DNA from: Mycolicibacterium boenickei
GTDB lineage: Bacteria; Actinomycetota; Actinomycetes; Mycobacteriales; Mycobacteriaceae
Direction of reading: 5' to 3'
DNA length: 64,000 bases
Assembly: GCF_010731295.1 (NCBI RefSeq)
Contig: NZ_AP022579.1
Span: 5,828,001 to 5,892,000, forward strand
In this document: piece after piece, positions 37,561-44,645 of the stretch
Position numbering within the stretch: position 1 is the first letter of the stretch
Layout of the letters: every line of letters starts with the position of its first letter
The notes under the pieces: model-generated
What the model saw: only the letters and a program-made list of their open reading frames with translations
Told to the model about the DNA's origin: nothing
Database searches by the model: none
Made by a program: the position numbers and the translations under genes

Positions 37561-38183
37561 CCTCCGACGAGCCGTCCCTGATGGACCTGGCCCGGGACGA
37601 GCGGGCCGATCTCGCCGAATTCCTGGCCACCCTGACCCCTGCGCAATGGCATACCGAATCACTGTGCACCGGATGGACGGTGAAAGACGTTGTGGCACAC
37701 GTCATCAGCTACGAGGAGCTGGGACTTCCCGGTCTGCTCAAGCGCTTTGCGAAGGGACGGGTGGTGCGCGCCAACGAGGTCGGCGTGGCCGAATACTCGG
37801 CCATGTCGACCGATGAGCTGCTCGATTTCCTCAACCGCCATCTGCGGCCACAGGGTCTGACCGCGGGATTCGGCGGGATGATCGGATTAATTGACGGCAC
37901 CGTCCATCACCAGGACATCCGCCGCGCGCTCGGCGTTCCCCGCACCGTGCCGGCCCAGCGCCTGCGAAGAATCCTGCCCTTGGTGCCGGGCAACCCGCGA
38001 CTGGGGGCCGGCCGTCGGATAAAGGGACTTCGACTGCGCGCCAACGACATCGAGTGGGATCACGGGAGCGGCCCCGAGGTCACCGGCACCGGAGAGGCAC
38101 TACTGCTGGCCATGACCGGCCGTCGGCAAGCCGCCGAGGAGCTCACCGGACCCGGCGCGCCAATCCTACTCGGACGCCTCTGA
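37557..38183 (+). CDS. Maleylpyruvate isomerase-type / DinB-like mycothiol-dependent protein
   Basis: 208 residues. The N-terminal four-helix domain has ERADLAEFLATLTPAQWHTESLCTGWTVKDVVAHVISYE, the pattern of the mycothiol-dependent maleylpyruvate isomerase N-domain (TIGR03083), with metal-site His at VVAHV and in GTVHHQDIRRALG. The reaction is unknown; relatives are mycothiol S-transferases, so detoxification is plausible. Last gene of the ArsR-AHSA1 unit, starting inside the stop of AHSA1. Confidence 0.86.
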   Translation: MTSDEPSLMDLARDERADLAEFLATLTPAQWHTESLCTGWTVKDVVAHVISYEELGLPGLLKRFAKGRVVRANEVGVAEYSAMSTDELLDFLNRHLRPQGLTAGFGGMIGLIDGTVHHQDIRRALGVPRTVPAQRLRRILPLVPGNPRLGAGRRIKGLRLRANDIEWDHGSGPEVTGTGEALLLAMTGRRQAAEELTGPGAPILLGRL

Positions 38184-38489
38184 AGGCCGACCTCGATAAT
38201 GTTGTGGCCCAATATCTTCCAAGAACCGGCAGCCCCGCACACCCCGAATCTACTTACCACCTGGTAATGCTGTGGCACACGTGGCCGACGCGACGGGAGG
38301 GGCAGATCAGCCCCCGCGACCGATTGTTCGAGCCATCGATGGCGCGTAGAGTCCAAGACAGGTTGAGTTCACAGCCGCCCCGGAATCGTCATCGGGTGCA
38401 GGGTCGTGACACCCCCTGTACCCAGGGGTTTTGAGCCCACAGAGCCTGAAGAGTGACGTGACCGCAGTATTTCTACTGAGGAGTCACTG
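38184..38489. other. 306-base intergenic region before STAS gene 2
   Basis: No gene seen. It holds the STAS-2 promoter (38324-38352), the shared leader start (38358-38378) and, near the end, CCCCCTGTACCCAGGGG, a small stem that could fold in the leader. The GAGGAG ribosome site of STAS-2 is at 38478-38483. Confidence 0.7.
38324..38378 (+). promoter_or_regulatory. Promoter and leader start of STAS gene 2, near-copy of the one before STAS gene 1
   Basis: TTGTTC (38324-38329), 17 bases, TAGAGT (38347-38352), then five bases and the 21-base element (38358-38378) identical to that at 29624-29644. The spacers also share GATGGCG just before the -10. Confidence 0.75.
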
Positions 38490-38918
38490 ATGCCCACTAT
38501 GAATGCGGCGAAACGAGTCGTACGAACTACCAACGACCACACCCGTGCGGAATTCTGCACCCAATGGTTGTGGCCGGCCACCGCCGTGATCAGCGTCCAC
38601 GGTGAGCTGGACGCCTCCAATGCCGTTGAGCTGACCGAATGCGGAATCCGACACAGCAGGCCCAGCGGACAGATGGTTCTGGATATGAGCGAGGTCGAGT
38701 TCTTCGGCGCAGGATGCTTCGCCTGCCTGCATACCCTCAATGTGCGCTGCGCCGGAGAGAACATCGACTGGGTGTTGATTCCCAGCACCGCCGTGTCGCG
38801 GGTGCTCGGGATCTGCGATCCCGCCCGCGCCCTGCCGACATCCACCGGACTCCCTGCCGCCCTGTCGAAGCTGCGTAACCAGCCACGGCAGCTGCAGATG
38901 GTGCACGTGCCCCGCTAG
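38490..38918 (+). CDS. STAS-domain anti-sigma factor antagonist 2, RsfA-like
   Basis: 142 residues, clearly related to the STAS protein at 29743 (shared TAVIS-HGE-DA-NA, then WVLIPS and ICDP). At the phosphorylation site the sequence is VEFFGAGCFACLH, so the usual Ser/Thr is an alanine: it may not be switched off by a kinase. Six cysteines are present, including GCFAC, which fits redox control as reported for RsfA. Start behind GAGGAG. It overlaps the convergent second RsbW by 4 bases. I recall an RsfA-RsbW3 pair near sigF in M. smegmatis; this looks like that pair. Confidence 0.87.
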   Translation: MPTMNAAKRVVRTTNDHTRAEFCTQWLWPATAVISVHGELDASNAVELTECGIRHSRPSGQMVLDMSEVEFFGAGCFACLHTLNVRCAGENIDWVLIPSTAVSRVLGICDPARALPTSTGLPAALSKLRNQPRQLQMVHVPR

Positions 38919-39433
38919 CGACGCGCCGAAACCCCGGGCCGGTTCCGCCGGATGGTCAGCGAGATGCCGACCGCCGGTGGACCGCCGGTGTCACTTCCGA
39001 AACCAGCGTCGTCGACGAAGGTTTCGACATCTTCGGCGAGCGCTTCCAGGACCCGGCGACTGAAGCCGCTCAAGACGACGCTGTCGGGGCCGCTGTGCAC
39101 ACTGTCGCAGATTGTCGAGATCCGAACGTTCAGATCGCGGACGCGGGGGTCTGCGACGAGTACGAGAGTGGCTCCTGGTGCAGCCAAACCGATCAGCACG
39201 GTGCACGCTTCGTCCACCGCCAAGGCCAGATCGGCAGCCGTATCACTGTCGAGCTCTTCGTATTTGGCCAGACAGCCCGTCATGGCGCGCAACACGGCCA
39301 GCGCCTCGGTCCCGGCGCGCACCCGCAGCTCCACGGCTTGCGGTCCGCTGGTGTGTCCAGATCCCCAGTGGGGTACTCGCCGACCATGCAACACAGTCAG
39401 CGATGGCCTCGATGTGCGGCCTGACGATGACAT
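38915..39433 (-). CDS. Second RsbW-like anti-sigma factor (RsbW3-like)
   Basis: 172 residues. The GHKL core is similar to RsbW: QAVELRVRAGTEALAVLRAM, LDSDTAADLALAVDEACTVLI, SGFSRRVLEALAEDVETFVDD and AVGISLTIRRN. The N-box Asn is absent, as in RsbW here. The ATG at 39433 lies 9 bases after the -10 of a SigF-type promoter, which supports this start; a GTG 13 codons in (VLHGRRV) would match the length of RsbW better. Its own dependence on SigF would give negative feedback. Partner: the convergent STAS-2. Confidence 0.87.
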   Translation of the reverse strand: MSSSGRTSRPSLTVLHGRRVPHWGSGHTSGPQAVELRVRAGTEALAVLRAMTGCLAKYEELDSDTAADLALAVDEACTVLIGLAAPGATLVLVADPRVRDLNVRISTICDSVHSGPDSVVLSGFSRRVLEALAEDVETFVDDAGFGSDTGGPPAVGISLTIRRNRPGVSARR

Positions 39434-39442
39434 ACTCGTCGC

Positions 39443-39470
39443 GTACCCAGAGTCGTCGGGTAGCTAAACC
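39443..39470 (-). promoter_or_regulatory. SigF-type promoter of the second RsbW gene
   Basis: Minus strand: GGTTT (39466-39470), 17 bases, GGGTAC (39443-39448). The ATG follows after 9 bases. Confidence 0.75.
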
Positions 39471-39485
39471 GACGGGCCCGGCGCA

Positions 39486-40505
39486 GTGAGACTGCGTCGT
39501 AGCGATGTCGGCGGGCCAGGGATACACCGGAGACGCCGTGGTCGCGGATTCAGTTATCACGACGAGGCCGGCGTCAGCGTCGCCGATACGGCGACGCTGC
39601 GACGGATCGAGCAGCTGGTGATTCCGCCGGCGTGGCGGAAAGTCTGGATCTGTCCACATCCCAACGGACACATACAAGCCGTCGGTACCGACGCTGCGGG
39701 CCGGCGGCAATACCTCTACCACTCCCAGTGGCAGGAGGAGCGCGGCGAGGAGAAATTCGATCGGGTACTGGAGCTGTCGGCCAGGCTCGCCGACTGGCGT
39801 TCCGACCTCGCGACTGACCTGCGCCGGCGGGGACTGACCCGCGAACGCGTACTGGCACTGGGCCTACGCCTGCTGGACCTCGGGTACTTCCGGGCCGGTG
39901 GGGACCAGTACGCCGAGGAGAACAACTCGTTCGGAATCGCCACATTGCTGCGTGACCACATCACCCTGCACGCAGACGCTGTCGAGTTCGACTATCCGGC
40001 CAAGAGCGGTGTGCGACGCACGCTGCTCGTCGAGGACCCAGCCGTGGTGCGTGCCGTCCGGTCGCTGCAGCGGAACCGGCGCAACGGAGACCGACTGCTG
40101 GCCTTCCGCAACTCGCCCGACTGGACGCAGGTGCATGCCGACGATCTCAATGTTCGGTTCAAAGAGATGGTCGGCGATGACTACACCGTGAAGGATCTGC
40201 GGACCTGGCACGGCACGGTGTTGGCGGCCGAGGCGTTCGTAGATGCCGACCCTCCCACCGACGACAAGGTGGTCAAACGCGTCGAAGCCGCGGTGATGCG
40301 CGAGGTCGCCGAGGCGCTCGGCAACACTCCGGCAGTGGCCCGCAGTGCCTACGTCGATCCCCGCGTGGTCGACGCCTACCGGACCGGGCTCACGATCGCT
40401 GCCGGTGCCCGCCGGGCCGCCCGTGTCCGCAACAGTGACAAACGTCAGGCGATCTTGGAGGGCAGCACAGCGCGACTGATCCGCAAGGCGGGCAGGCGGA
40501 AGTGA
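39486..40505 (+). CDS. DNA topoisomerase IB
   Basis: 339-residue poxvirus-type topoisomerase IB, which relaxes supercoils through a 3'-phosphotyrosine. Motifs are IPPAWRKVWICPHPNGHIQAVGTDAAGRRQYLYHSQW, GNDRLLAFRNS-like NGDRLLAFRNS, YTVKDLRTWHGTVLAAEAF (catalytic Arg and His region) and ARSAYVDPRVV with the active tyrosine. Bacterial copies are scattered and often sit near stress genes. GTG start at 39486; the N-terminus is arginine-rich. Divergent from the second RsbW. No SigF promoter is seen on this strand. Confidence 0.92.
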   Translation: MRLRRSDVGGPGIHRRRRGRGFSYHDEAGVSVADTATLRRIEQLVIPPAWRKVWICPHPNGHIQAVGTDAAGRRQYLYHSQWQEERGEEKFDRVLELSARLADWRSDLATDLRRRGLTRERVLALGLRLLDLGYFRAGGDQYAEENNSFGIATLLRDHITLHADAVEFDYPAKSGVRRTLLVEDPAVVRAVRSLQRNRRNGDRLLAFRNSPDWTQVHADDLNVRFKEMVGDDYTVKDLRTWHGTVLAAEAFVDADPPTDDKVVKRVEAAVMREVAEALGNTPAVARSAYVDPRVVDAYRTGLTIAAGARRAARVRNSDKRQAILEGSTARLIRKAGRRK

Positions 40506-40517
40506 GGTGACCGCAGC

Positions 40518-40542
40518 GTTTGATCAATGAGGCACGGGGTAT
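40518..40542 (+). promoter_or_regulatory. SigF-type promoter of the 40.5-43.2 kb operon
   Basis: GTTT (40518-40521), 15 bases, GGGTAT (40537-40542): a perfect match. The ATG at 40552 follows after 9 bases, so the first gene is probably leaderless. Confidence 0.85.
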
Positions 40543-40551
40543 TCCGGCAGC

Positions 40552-40776
40552 ATGACACGCGACGACGTGCCCGACGAGGTGCCGGTTGCAGATGCGCTCG
40601 AACAGCGACGTGAGCAGAGCGAATCGGTGCCGGACACCGAGGCCCCGGTCTCCGGCCTGGACAGCCCGCCGTTGGAGGCGACCGACCCCGACTGGCAGGA
40701 GCAGCGTGAGGTGGTCACGGAGGATTCCGGCCTCGACGAGTTCGACCGCGAAGACGGCGAAACACTCCCCGAGTGA
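40552..40776 (+). CDS. Small acidic protein, first gene of a SigF-type operon
   Basis: 74 residues, strongly acidic and probably disordered (MTRDDVPDEVPVADALEQRR, PDWQEQREVVTEDSGLDEFD, ending EDGETLPE). No family recognised beyond similar small acidic proteins in mycobacteria. A perfect SigF-type promoter places its start 9 bases after the -10. Its stop lies 11 bases before the next start, and five genes in a row follow this promoter. Confidence 0.72.
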   Translation: MTRDDVPDEVPVADALEQRREQSESVPDTEAPVSGLDSPPLEATDPDWQEQREVVTEDSGLDEFDREDGETLPE

Positions 40777-40787
40777 GGGAGACCGCC

Positions 40788-41261
40788 ATGTCGGACGAAG
40801 GGGACGCCGAAGACAAACCTCGACGAATACGGGCGGTGCTGCTTGCCGCCCTGCTGGTCGTCGGGCTGGGTCTGCTGCTGACATGTTGCCCGGCCAATCG
40901 GGACGGGATGCCCGGCCAACTCGCCCGGGCCATGGAGGAGACGGTGGCCGCGGCCCGCAGCGGCGCGTACGCACTCGACCTACGGCTGCGAGACCGGTCC
41001 ACGCCACAGTTGGTCAGTGTCCAGGTCGCCGATGCGCGGGACGAGATTGCCAAGGCCTACAAGGGAATCGCCGATCTCAAGGCCGACGATCCGGTTGACC
41101 TCGATCGCCAGCGGATGCTGACCGAAGCCATGACAACGATCATCGGACAGCTCAATGCGGCATCGGCGCGGGTCCGCGACGTGACCACTGCGCCCGAGTT
41201 GTCCGCGCTTCACAGGCAGCTCGTGGCGTCCGCCGATGCGCTGGAAGCCGGGTACCGCTGA
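40788..41261 (+). CDS. Membrane-anchored hypothetical protein
   Basis: 157 residues: a charged N-terminus (MSDEGDAEDKPRRIR), one transmembrane helix (AVLLAALLVVGLGLLLTCC), then an outer helical domain rich in Ala and Arg (QLARAMEETVAAARSGAYAL, VQVADARDEIAKAYKGIADLK). The LLTCC end is not a clear lipobox. Start at ATG 40788, with GAGGGAG at good spacing; a GTG at 40773 overlaps the previous stop. TGATG joins it to the transporter gene, suggesting a subunit or helper for it; this is inference. Confidence 0.7.
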   Translation: MSDEGDAEDKPRRIRAVLLAALLVVGLGLLLTCCPANRDGMPGQLARAMEETVAAARSGAYALDLRLRDRSTPQLVSVQVADARDEIAKAYKGIADLKADDPVDLDRQRMLTEAMTTIIGQLNAASARVRDVTTAPELSALHRQLVASADALEAGYR

Positions 41262-42490
41262 TGAAGAAATTCTTCGCGGTGGCGCTGGGGATCCTGACCG
41301 CGATCGGCGGTTTCCTCGACATCGGTGATCTGGTGACCAATGCCGTGGTCGGTTCGCGGTTCGGTCTGGCGCTGGTCTGGGTGGTGCTCGTCGGGGTGAT
41401 CGGAATCTGCCTGTTCGCGCAGATGGCGGGCCGGGTCGCGGCGGTCAGCGGGCGCGCCACGTTCGAGATCATCAGGGAGCGTTTGGGTCCACGGACCGCA
41501 GCAGCCAACCTGACCGCCTCATTTCTGATCAACCTCATGACACTGACGGCCGAGATCGGTGGCGTGGCACTGGCATTGCAGCTGGCCACCGATGTCGGGC
41601 GAATGCTGTGGATCCCGGTCGCGGCCGTAGCGGTGTGGCTGGTGATCTGGCGGGTCAAGTTCTCGGTCATGGAGAACACCGCCGGTTTGGCCGGGCTGTG
41701 TCTTATCGTGTTCGCCGTCGCCGTGTTTGCCCTGCAACCGAATTGGGGAGATCTGGCCCATCAGGCTGCGCAACCGGTGATTCCGGAGACCGAGTCGTCG
41801 GCCACCTACTGGTACTACGCGATCGCGCTGTTCGGCGCGGCGATGACTCCGTACGAGGTGTTCTTCTTCTCCTCCGGAGCCGTCGAAGAGCACTGGAAGA
41901 CAAAGGATCTCGGTGTGTCACGGCTCAACGTCCTGGTCGGCTTCCCGCTGGGCGGCATTCTCTCGGTGGCCATCGCCGCCTGCGCGACCCTGGTTCTGTT
42001 ACCAGGCCAGATCGAGGTGACCTCGCTGTCTCAGGTCGTCATTCCAGTCGTCGAGGCCGGCGGCAAACTGGCACTGGCGTTCGCGATCGTCGGCATCGTG
42101 GCGGCCACCTTCGGCGCGGCCCTGGAGACGACGCTGTCCAGCGGATACACCCTGGCGCAGTTCTTCGGGTGGCCGTGGGGCAAGTTCCGCCGTCCCGCCG
42201 AGGCGTCCCGTTTCCACGTGGTGATGTTCGTGAGCATCGTGGTCGGCGCCGCCGTCCTGTTCACCGGCATCGACCCCATCATGGTCACCGAGTACTCGGT
42301 GGTGTTCTCGGCGATCGCCCTCCCCCTCACCTACCTACCCATCCTCATCGTGGCCAACGATCCGGAATACATGGGCGACAAGACGAACGGAAGGCTGCTC
42401 AACATGTTCGGCTCGGTGTACCTGGTGATAATCGTGGCGGCCTCGGTGGCCGCCATACCGCTGATGATCGTGACCGGAGCGGGTCAATGA
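41261..42490 (+). CDS. Nramp-family-like divalent metal transporter with altered motifs
   Basis: 409 residues, 11 or so transmembrane helices. The helix-1 region GILTAIGGFLDIGDLVTNAV replaces the Nramp DPGN by DIGD, and the helix-6 region FGAAMTPYEVFFFSSGAVEEHW replaces the MPH motif by MTPYE. Both are metal-site residues, so the substrate may be something other than Mn or Fe, perhaps Mg as in Nramp-related magnesium transporters. It is followed directly by two PRC-barrel proteins whose genes overlap it (ATGA). Part of the SigF-type operon starting at 40518. Confidence 0.85.
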   Translation: MKKFFAVALGILTAIGGFLDIGDLVTNAVVGSRFGLALVWVVLVGVIGICLFAQMAGRVAAVSGRATFEIIRERLGPRTAAANLTASFLINLMTLTAEIGGVALALQLATDVGRMLWIPVAAVAVWLVIWRVKFSVMENTAGLAGLCLIVFAVAVFALQPNWGDLAHQAAQPVIPETESSATYWYYAIALFGAAMTPYEVFFFSSGAVEEHWKTKDLGVSRLNVLVGFPLGGILSVAIAACATLVLLPGQIEVTSLSQVVIPVVEAGGKLALAFAIVGIVAATFGAALETTLSSGYTLAQFFGWPWGKFRRPAEASRFHVVMFVSIVVGAAVLFTGIDPIMVTEYSVVFSAIALPLTYLPILIVANDPEYMGDKTNGRLLNMFGSVYLVIIVAASVAAIPLMIVTGAGQ

Positions 42491-42861
42491 CCAGGCCGAG
42501 GGCACTCGACGCCCGGCTGCATCTGTTGGACCGCCAGCTGCTCGACCACGACGGTGACCCGGTCGGCATCGTCGACGATCTCGAGATCGACGGCATCGAC
42601 CTCGACCAGGACATCGATACCGGCAGTCCGCCGCCGCGCGTGACCGCGATCCTGTCCGGGCACGTGGTGATGACCCGCATCCTCGGCGGTGCCCCTCCTC
42701 GCTCGCTGTTGCACGAGATCCCGTGGAAGCTCGTGTCATCGGTCGGTGTCACCGTGCGGCTGTCACCCACCGAAACCCGATTCGACACGAATTGGGTCGA
42801 GCGTTGGCTGCGCGATCACATCGTGGCCCGGGTCCCAGGCGGACGCCATGCAGCTGAGTAA
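42487..42861 (+). CDS. PRC-barrel-type protein 1 downstream of the Nramp-like transporter
   Basis: 124 residues. HLLDRQLLDHDGDPVGIVDDLEID is a PRC-barrel pattern (strand, DxDG turn, strand), followed by VTAILSGHVVMTRILGG and a second barrel strand block SVGVTVRLSP. The last part (WVERWLRDHIVARVPGG) is helical. Such domains also occur fused to MgtE-N/CBS parts of magnesium transport proteins, which suggests metal sensing or regulation of the transporter next to it. The start overlaps the transporter stop, and its end overlaps the next gene by 14 bases. Confidence 0.72.
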   Translation: MTRPRALDARLHLLDRQLLDHDGDPVGIVDDLEIDGIDLDQDIDTGSPPPRVTAILSGHVVMTRILGGAPPRSLLHEIPWKLVSSVGVTVRLSPTETRFDTNWVERWLRDHIVARVPGGRHAAE

Positions 42862-43186
42862 CCTCCTGGGCATCCGCGTACTGGATGCCGGCCACCACCC
42901 GGTCGGCACCGTCGTCGACGTCCGGCTCGAATACGCCACCGCCCGCGGCGCCCATCCGTCGACTCCTGTTGTGGTGGGCCTGGTGATCAGTCCTCGAACC
43001 CGCTCGGCGTATCTCGGTTACGAGCGCACCGGCATCAACGCCCCGGCCCTCATCGCCACCATCGCCCGCTGGCGGCACCGGGAGACCTTCCTGGCCGAAT
43101 GGGGCGATGTGGCCAGGGTCGGATCCGACCACATCACGCTGCGTGCCGGCTATCGCCGAAGCTCTCCGGCCCTGCGCAGTCGGTGA
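42848..43186 (+). CDS. PRC-barrel-type protein 2 downstream of the Nramp-like transporter
   Basis: 112 residues: MQLSNLLGIRVLDAGHHPVG followed by TVVDVRLEYATARGAHPS, another PRC-barrel half, then VVGLVISPRTRSAYLGYERTG and an end strand GSDHITLRAGYRR. It resembles protein 1 in layout, so the two may pair. Last gene of the operon; its end overlaps a minus-strand small gene by 53 bases. Confidence 0.72.
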   Translation: MQLSNLLGIRVLDAGHHPVGTVVDVRLEYATARGAHPSTPVVVGLVISPRTRSAYLGYERTGINAPALIATIARWRHRETFLAEWGDVARVGSDHITLRAGYRRSSPALRSR

Positions 43187-43346
43187 TCGCCTCAGCCGGC
43201 CAGTGCCAGATCCGCTCGACCATGGCGTGCTCGATCAGTGCGCACCTGCGCTGGCGGTCGATGACCTCGGCGATCCGCTCGAAGACGAACTCCATGTCAC
43301 GCCGTTCGGGTTGTGCTGCCCCGGCCATGGTGACCTCGATTCTCAC
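43134..43346 (-). CDS. Small SigF-type gene on the minus strand (about 64-70 residues)
   Basis: Starting at the GTG at 43346 it encodes 70 residues; an ATG at 43328 (MAGAAQPERRDMEFVFERIA) behind GAGG gives 64. The middle is helical (EVIDRQRRCALIEHAMVERI) and ends WHWPAEAITD plus a weak tail that overlaps the PRC-barrel gene. No family recognised. The case for it rests on a perfect SigF-type promoter 12 bases upstream of the GTG, pointing only at this gene, and on the otherwise empty 256-base gap. Exact start uncertain. Confidence 0.55.
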   Translation of the reverse strand: MRIEVTMAGAAQPERRDMEFVFERIAEVIDRQRRCALIEHAMVERIWHWPAEAITDCAGPESFGDSRHAA

Positions 43347-43358
43347 CCTGGTCGCTGA

Positions 43359-43384
43359 ATACCCGGAGTCAGGCGCCGCAAACC
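43359..43384 (-). promoter_or_regulatory. SigF-type promoter of the small minus-strand gene
   Basis: Minus strand: GGTTT (43380-43384), 15 bases, GGGTAT (43359-43364). A perfect match, 12 bases before the GTG at 43346. Confidence 0.8.
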
Positions 43385-43404
43385 GTGATCGCCGCCGACG
43401 ACTG

Positions 43405-43430
43405 GGTTTACCAGCGCCGCAGACGGGAAT
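43405..43430 (+). promoter_or_regulatory. SigF-type promoter of the haem-oxygenase-like gene
   Basis: GGTTT (43405-43409), 15 bases, GGGAAT (43425-43430). One change in the -10. The ATG at 43443 follows after 12 bases. It forms a divergent pair with the promoter at 43359-43384. Confidence 0.7.
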
Positions 43431-43442
43431 ACCTGTCGCGCG

Positions 43443-44462
43443 ATGACCAGCTTCCCCGATACCACCGAACCGACGCTCCCGTACGCCTGTGGGCCTATCT
43501 CACGGGCAGTGATCGAGTGTCTGGGCGAACGAGCCCCACACAATCATCTCGAACCGGTATGGGTGCCGCTGCGCGATGCCGACCCGTTCCAACTCGATCT
43601 GCAGCTGGCCCTGTACGTCTGCTACGAGCTGCACTACCGGGGCTTCGCCGGGGTCGACCCGGCCTGGGAGTGGAACGCCGGGCTGTTGCATCTGCGCTCA
43701 CAACTGGAACGGTCCTTTCTGTCCGCGGTCCGGCGCGAGGTCGGTGCCATCGACCCCGACGACACTGCCGAGGACGAGATGGCACGGCTGTCGGTCGAAC
43801 CGGCGGACGGAACCGGACCCTCTCACCACCTGCGCGACGAGGGCACCTGGACGCAGATGCGGGAGTACTTCGTCCACCGCTCGCTGTACCACCTCAAAGA
43901 GGGCGACCCGCACGCCTGGCTGATTCCGCGCCTCGGCGGGCAGGCGAAAGCATCATTCGTGGCCGTCGAGTTCGACGAGTACGGGGCAGGCGCCGGCACC
44001 CGTGTGCACCAGCAGCTGTTCGGCGATCTACTGTGCGCGGCCGGGCTGGACGACAGCTACCTGGGCTATCTGAGCGCGGTGCCGGCCGAGACCCTGGCGG
44101 TGGTCAATCTGATGTCGATGTTCGGGCTGCACCGCCGGCTGCGCGGCGCCGCTGCCGGACATTTCGCCGCCACCGAGATCACGTCGTCTCCGGGCTCGCA
44201 GCGCATGGTGGCCGCACTGCAGAGACTCGATGCACCCGAAGCCTGCGTGCGCTTCTACCGCGAGCACGTGGAAGCCGATGCGGTACACGAACAGGTCGTG
44301 CGACACGACGTGGTGGGCGAACTGGTGCGGCGTGAGCCCGAACTCGACACCGACGTGGTGTTCGGGATACGCGCCTTCGGCGTACTGGAAGATCGGTTGG
44401 CCGATCACCTGATGAAATGCTGGCTGGCCGAACGTAGCTCGCTAAGCCGACCGCTTGCCTGA
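43443..44462 (+). CDS. Haem-oxygenase-like iron-containing redox enzyme
   Basis: 339 residues of the haem-oxygenase-like diiron family (Haem_oxygenas_2 type). QLDLQLALYVCYELHYRGFAG, WTQMREYFVHRSLYHLKEGDPHAW, FVAVEFDEYGAGAGTRVHQQLF, HFAATEITSS and FYREHVEADAVHEQV supply the spaced Glu and His expected for two irons. Known relatives oxidise small substrates or cleave N-N or C-C bonds; no substrate can be named. Start 12 bases after a SigF-type -10. Its end overlaps the convergent CDGSH gene by 21 bases. Confidence 0.82.
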   Translation: MTSFPDTTEPTLPYACGPISRAVIECLGERAPHNHLEPVWVPLRDADPFQLDLQLALYVCYELHYRGFAGVDPAWEWNAGLLHLRSQLERSFLSAVRREVGAIDPDDTAEDEMARLSVEPADGTGPSHHLRDEGTWTQMREYFVHRSLYHLKEGDPHAWLIPRLGGQAKASFVAVEFDEYGAGAGTRVHQQLFGDLLCAAGLDDSYLGYLSAVPAETLAVVNLMSMFGLHRRLRGAAAGHFAATEITSSPGSQRMVAALQRLDAPEACVRFYREHVEADAVHEQVVRHDVVGELVRREPELDTDVVFGIRAFGVLEDRLADHLMKCWLAERSSLSRPLA

Positions 44463-44645
44463 GCGTTTGATCTTGCGGTGACTGGTATCGCACAACGGGT
44501 ACATCTTGGACCGGCGGCACGTACAGATCGCCACCATGAACCGATCGGATTCCACGATGGTGCCATCCGGCAGTTCGATGCGCACCGGCCCCTCGACGAG
44601 GATCGGTCCGCCATCCACCACGCGCACCGCCCGCGACTCGTTCAT
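44442..44645 (-). CDS. CDGSH iron-sulfur protein
   Basis: 67 residues. FMVAICTCRRSKMYPLCDTS followed by H is the CDGSH signature (three Cys and one His holding a 2Fe-2S cluster), here with DTSH. The front half (VVDGGPILVEGPVRIELPDG) is a beta part typical of the small actinobacterial type. It probably transfers electrons or senses redox state. The start overlaps the methyltransferase stop as ATGA, so it belongs to the same SigF-type unit. Confidence 0.88.
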   Translation of the reverse strand: MNESRAVRVVDGGPILVEGPVRIELPDGTIVESDRFMVAICTCRRSKMYPLCDTSHRKIKRSGKRSA

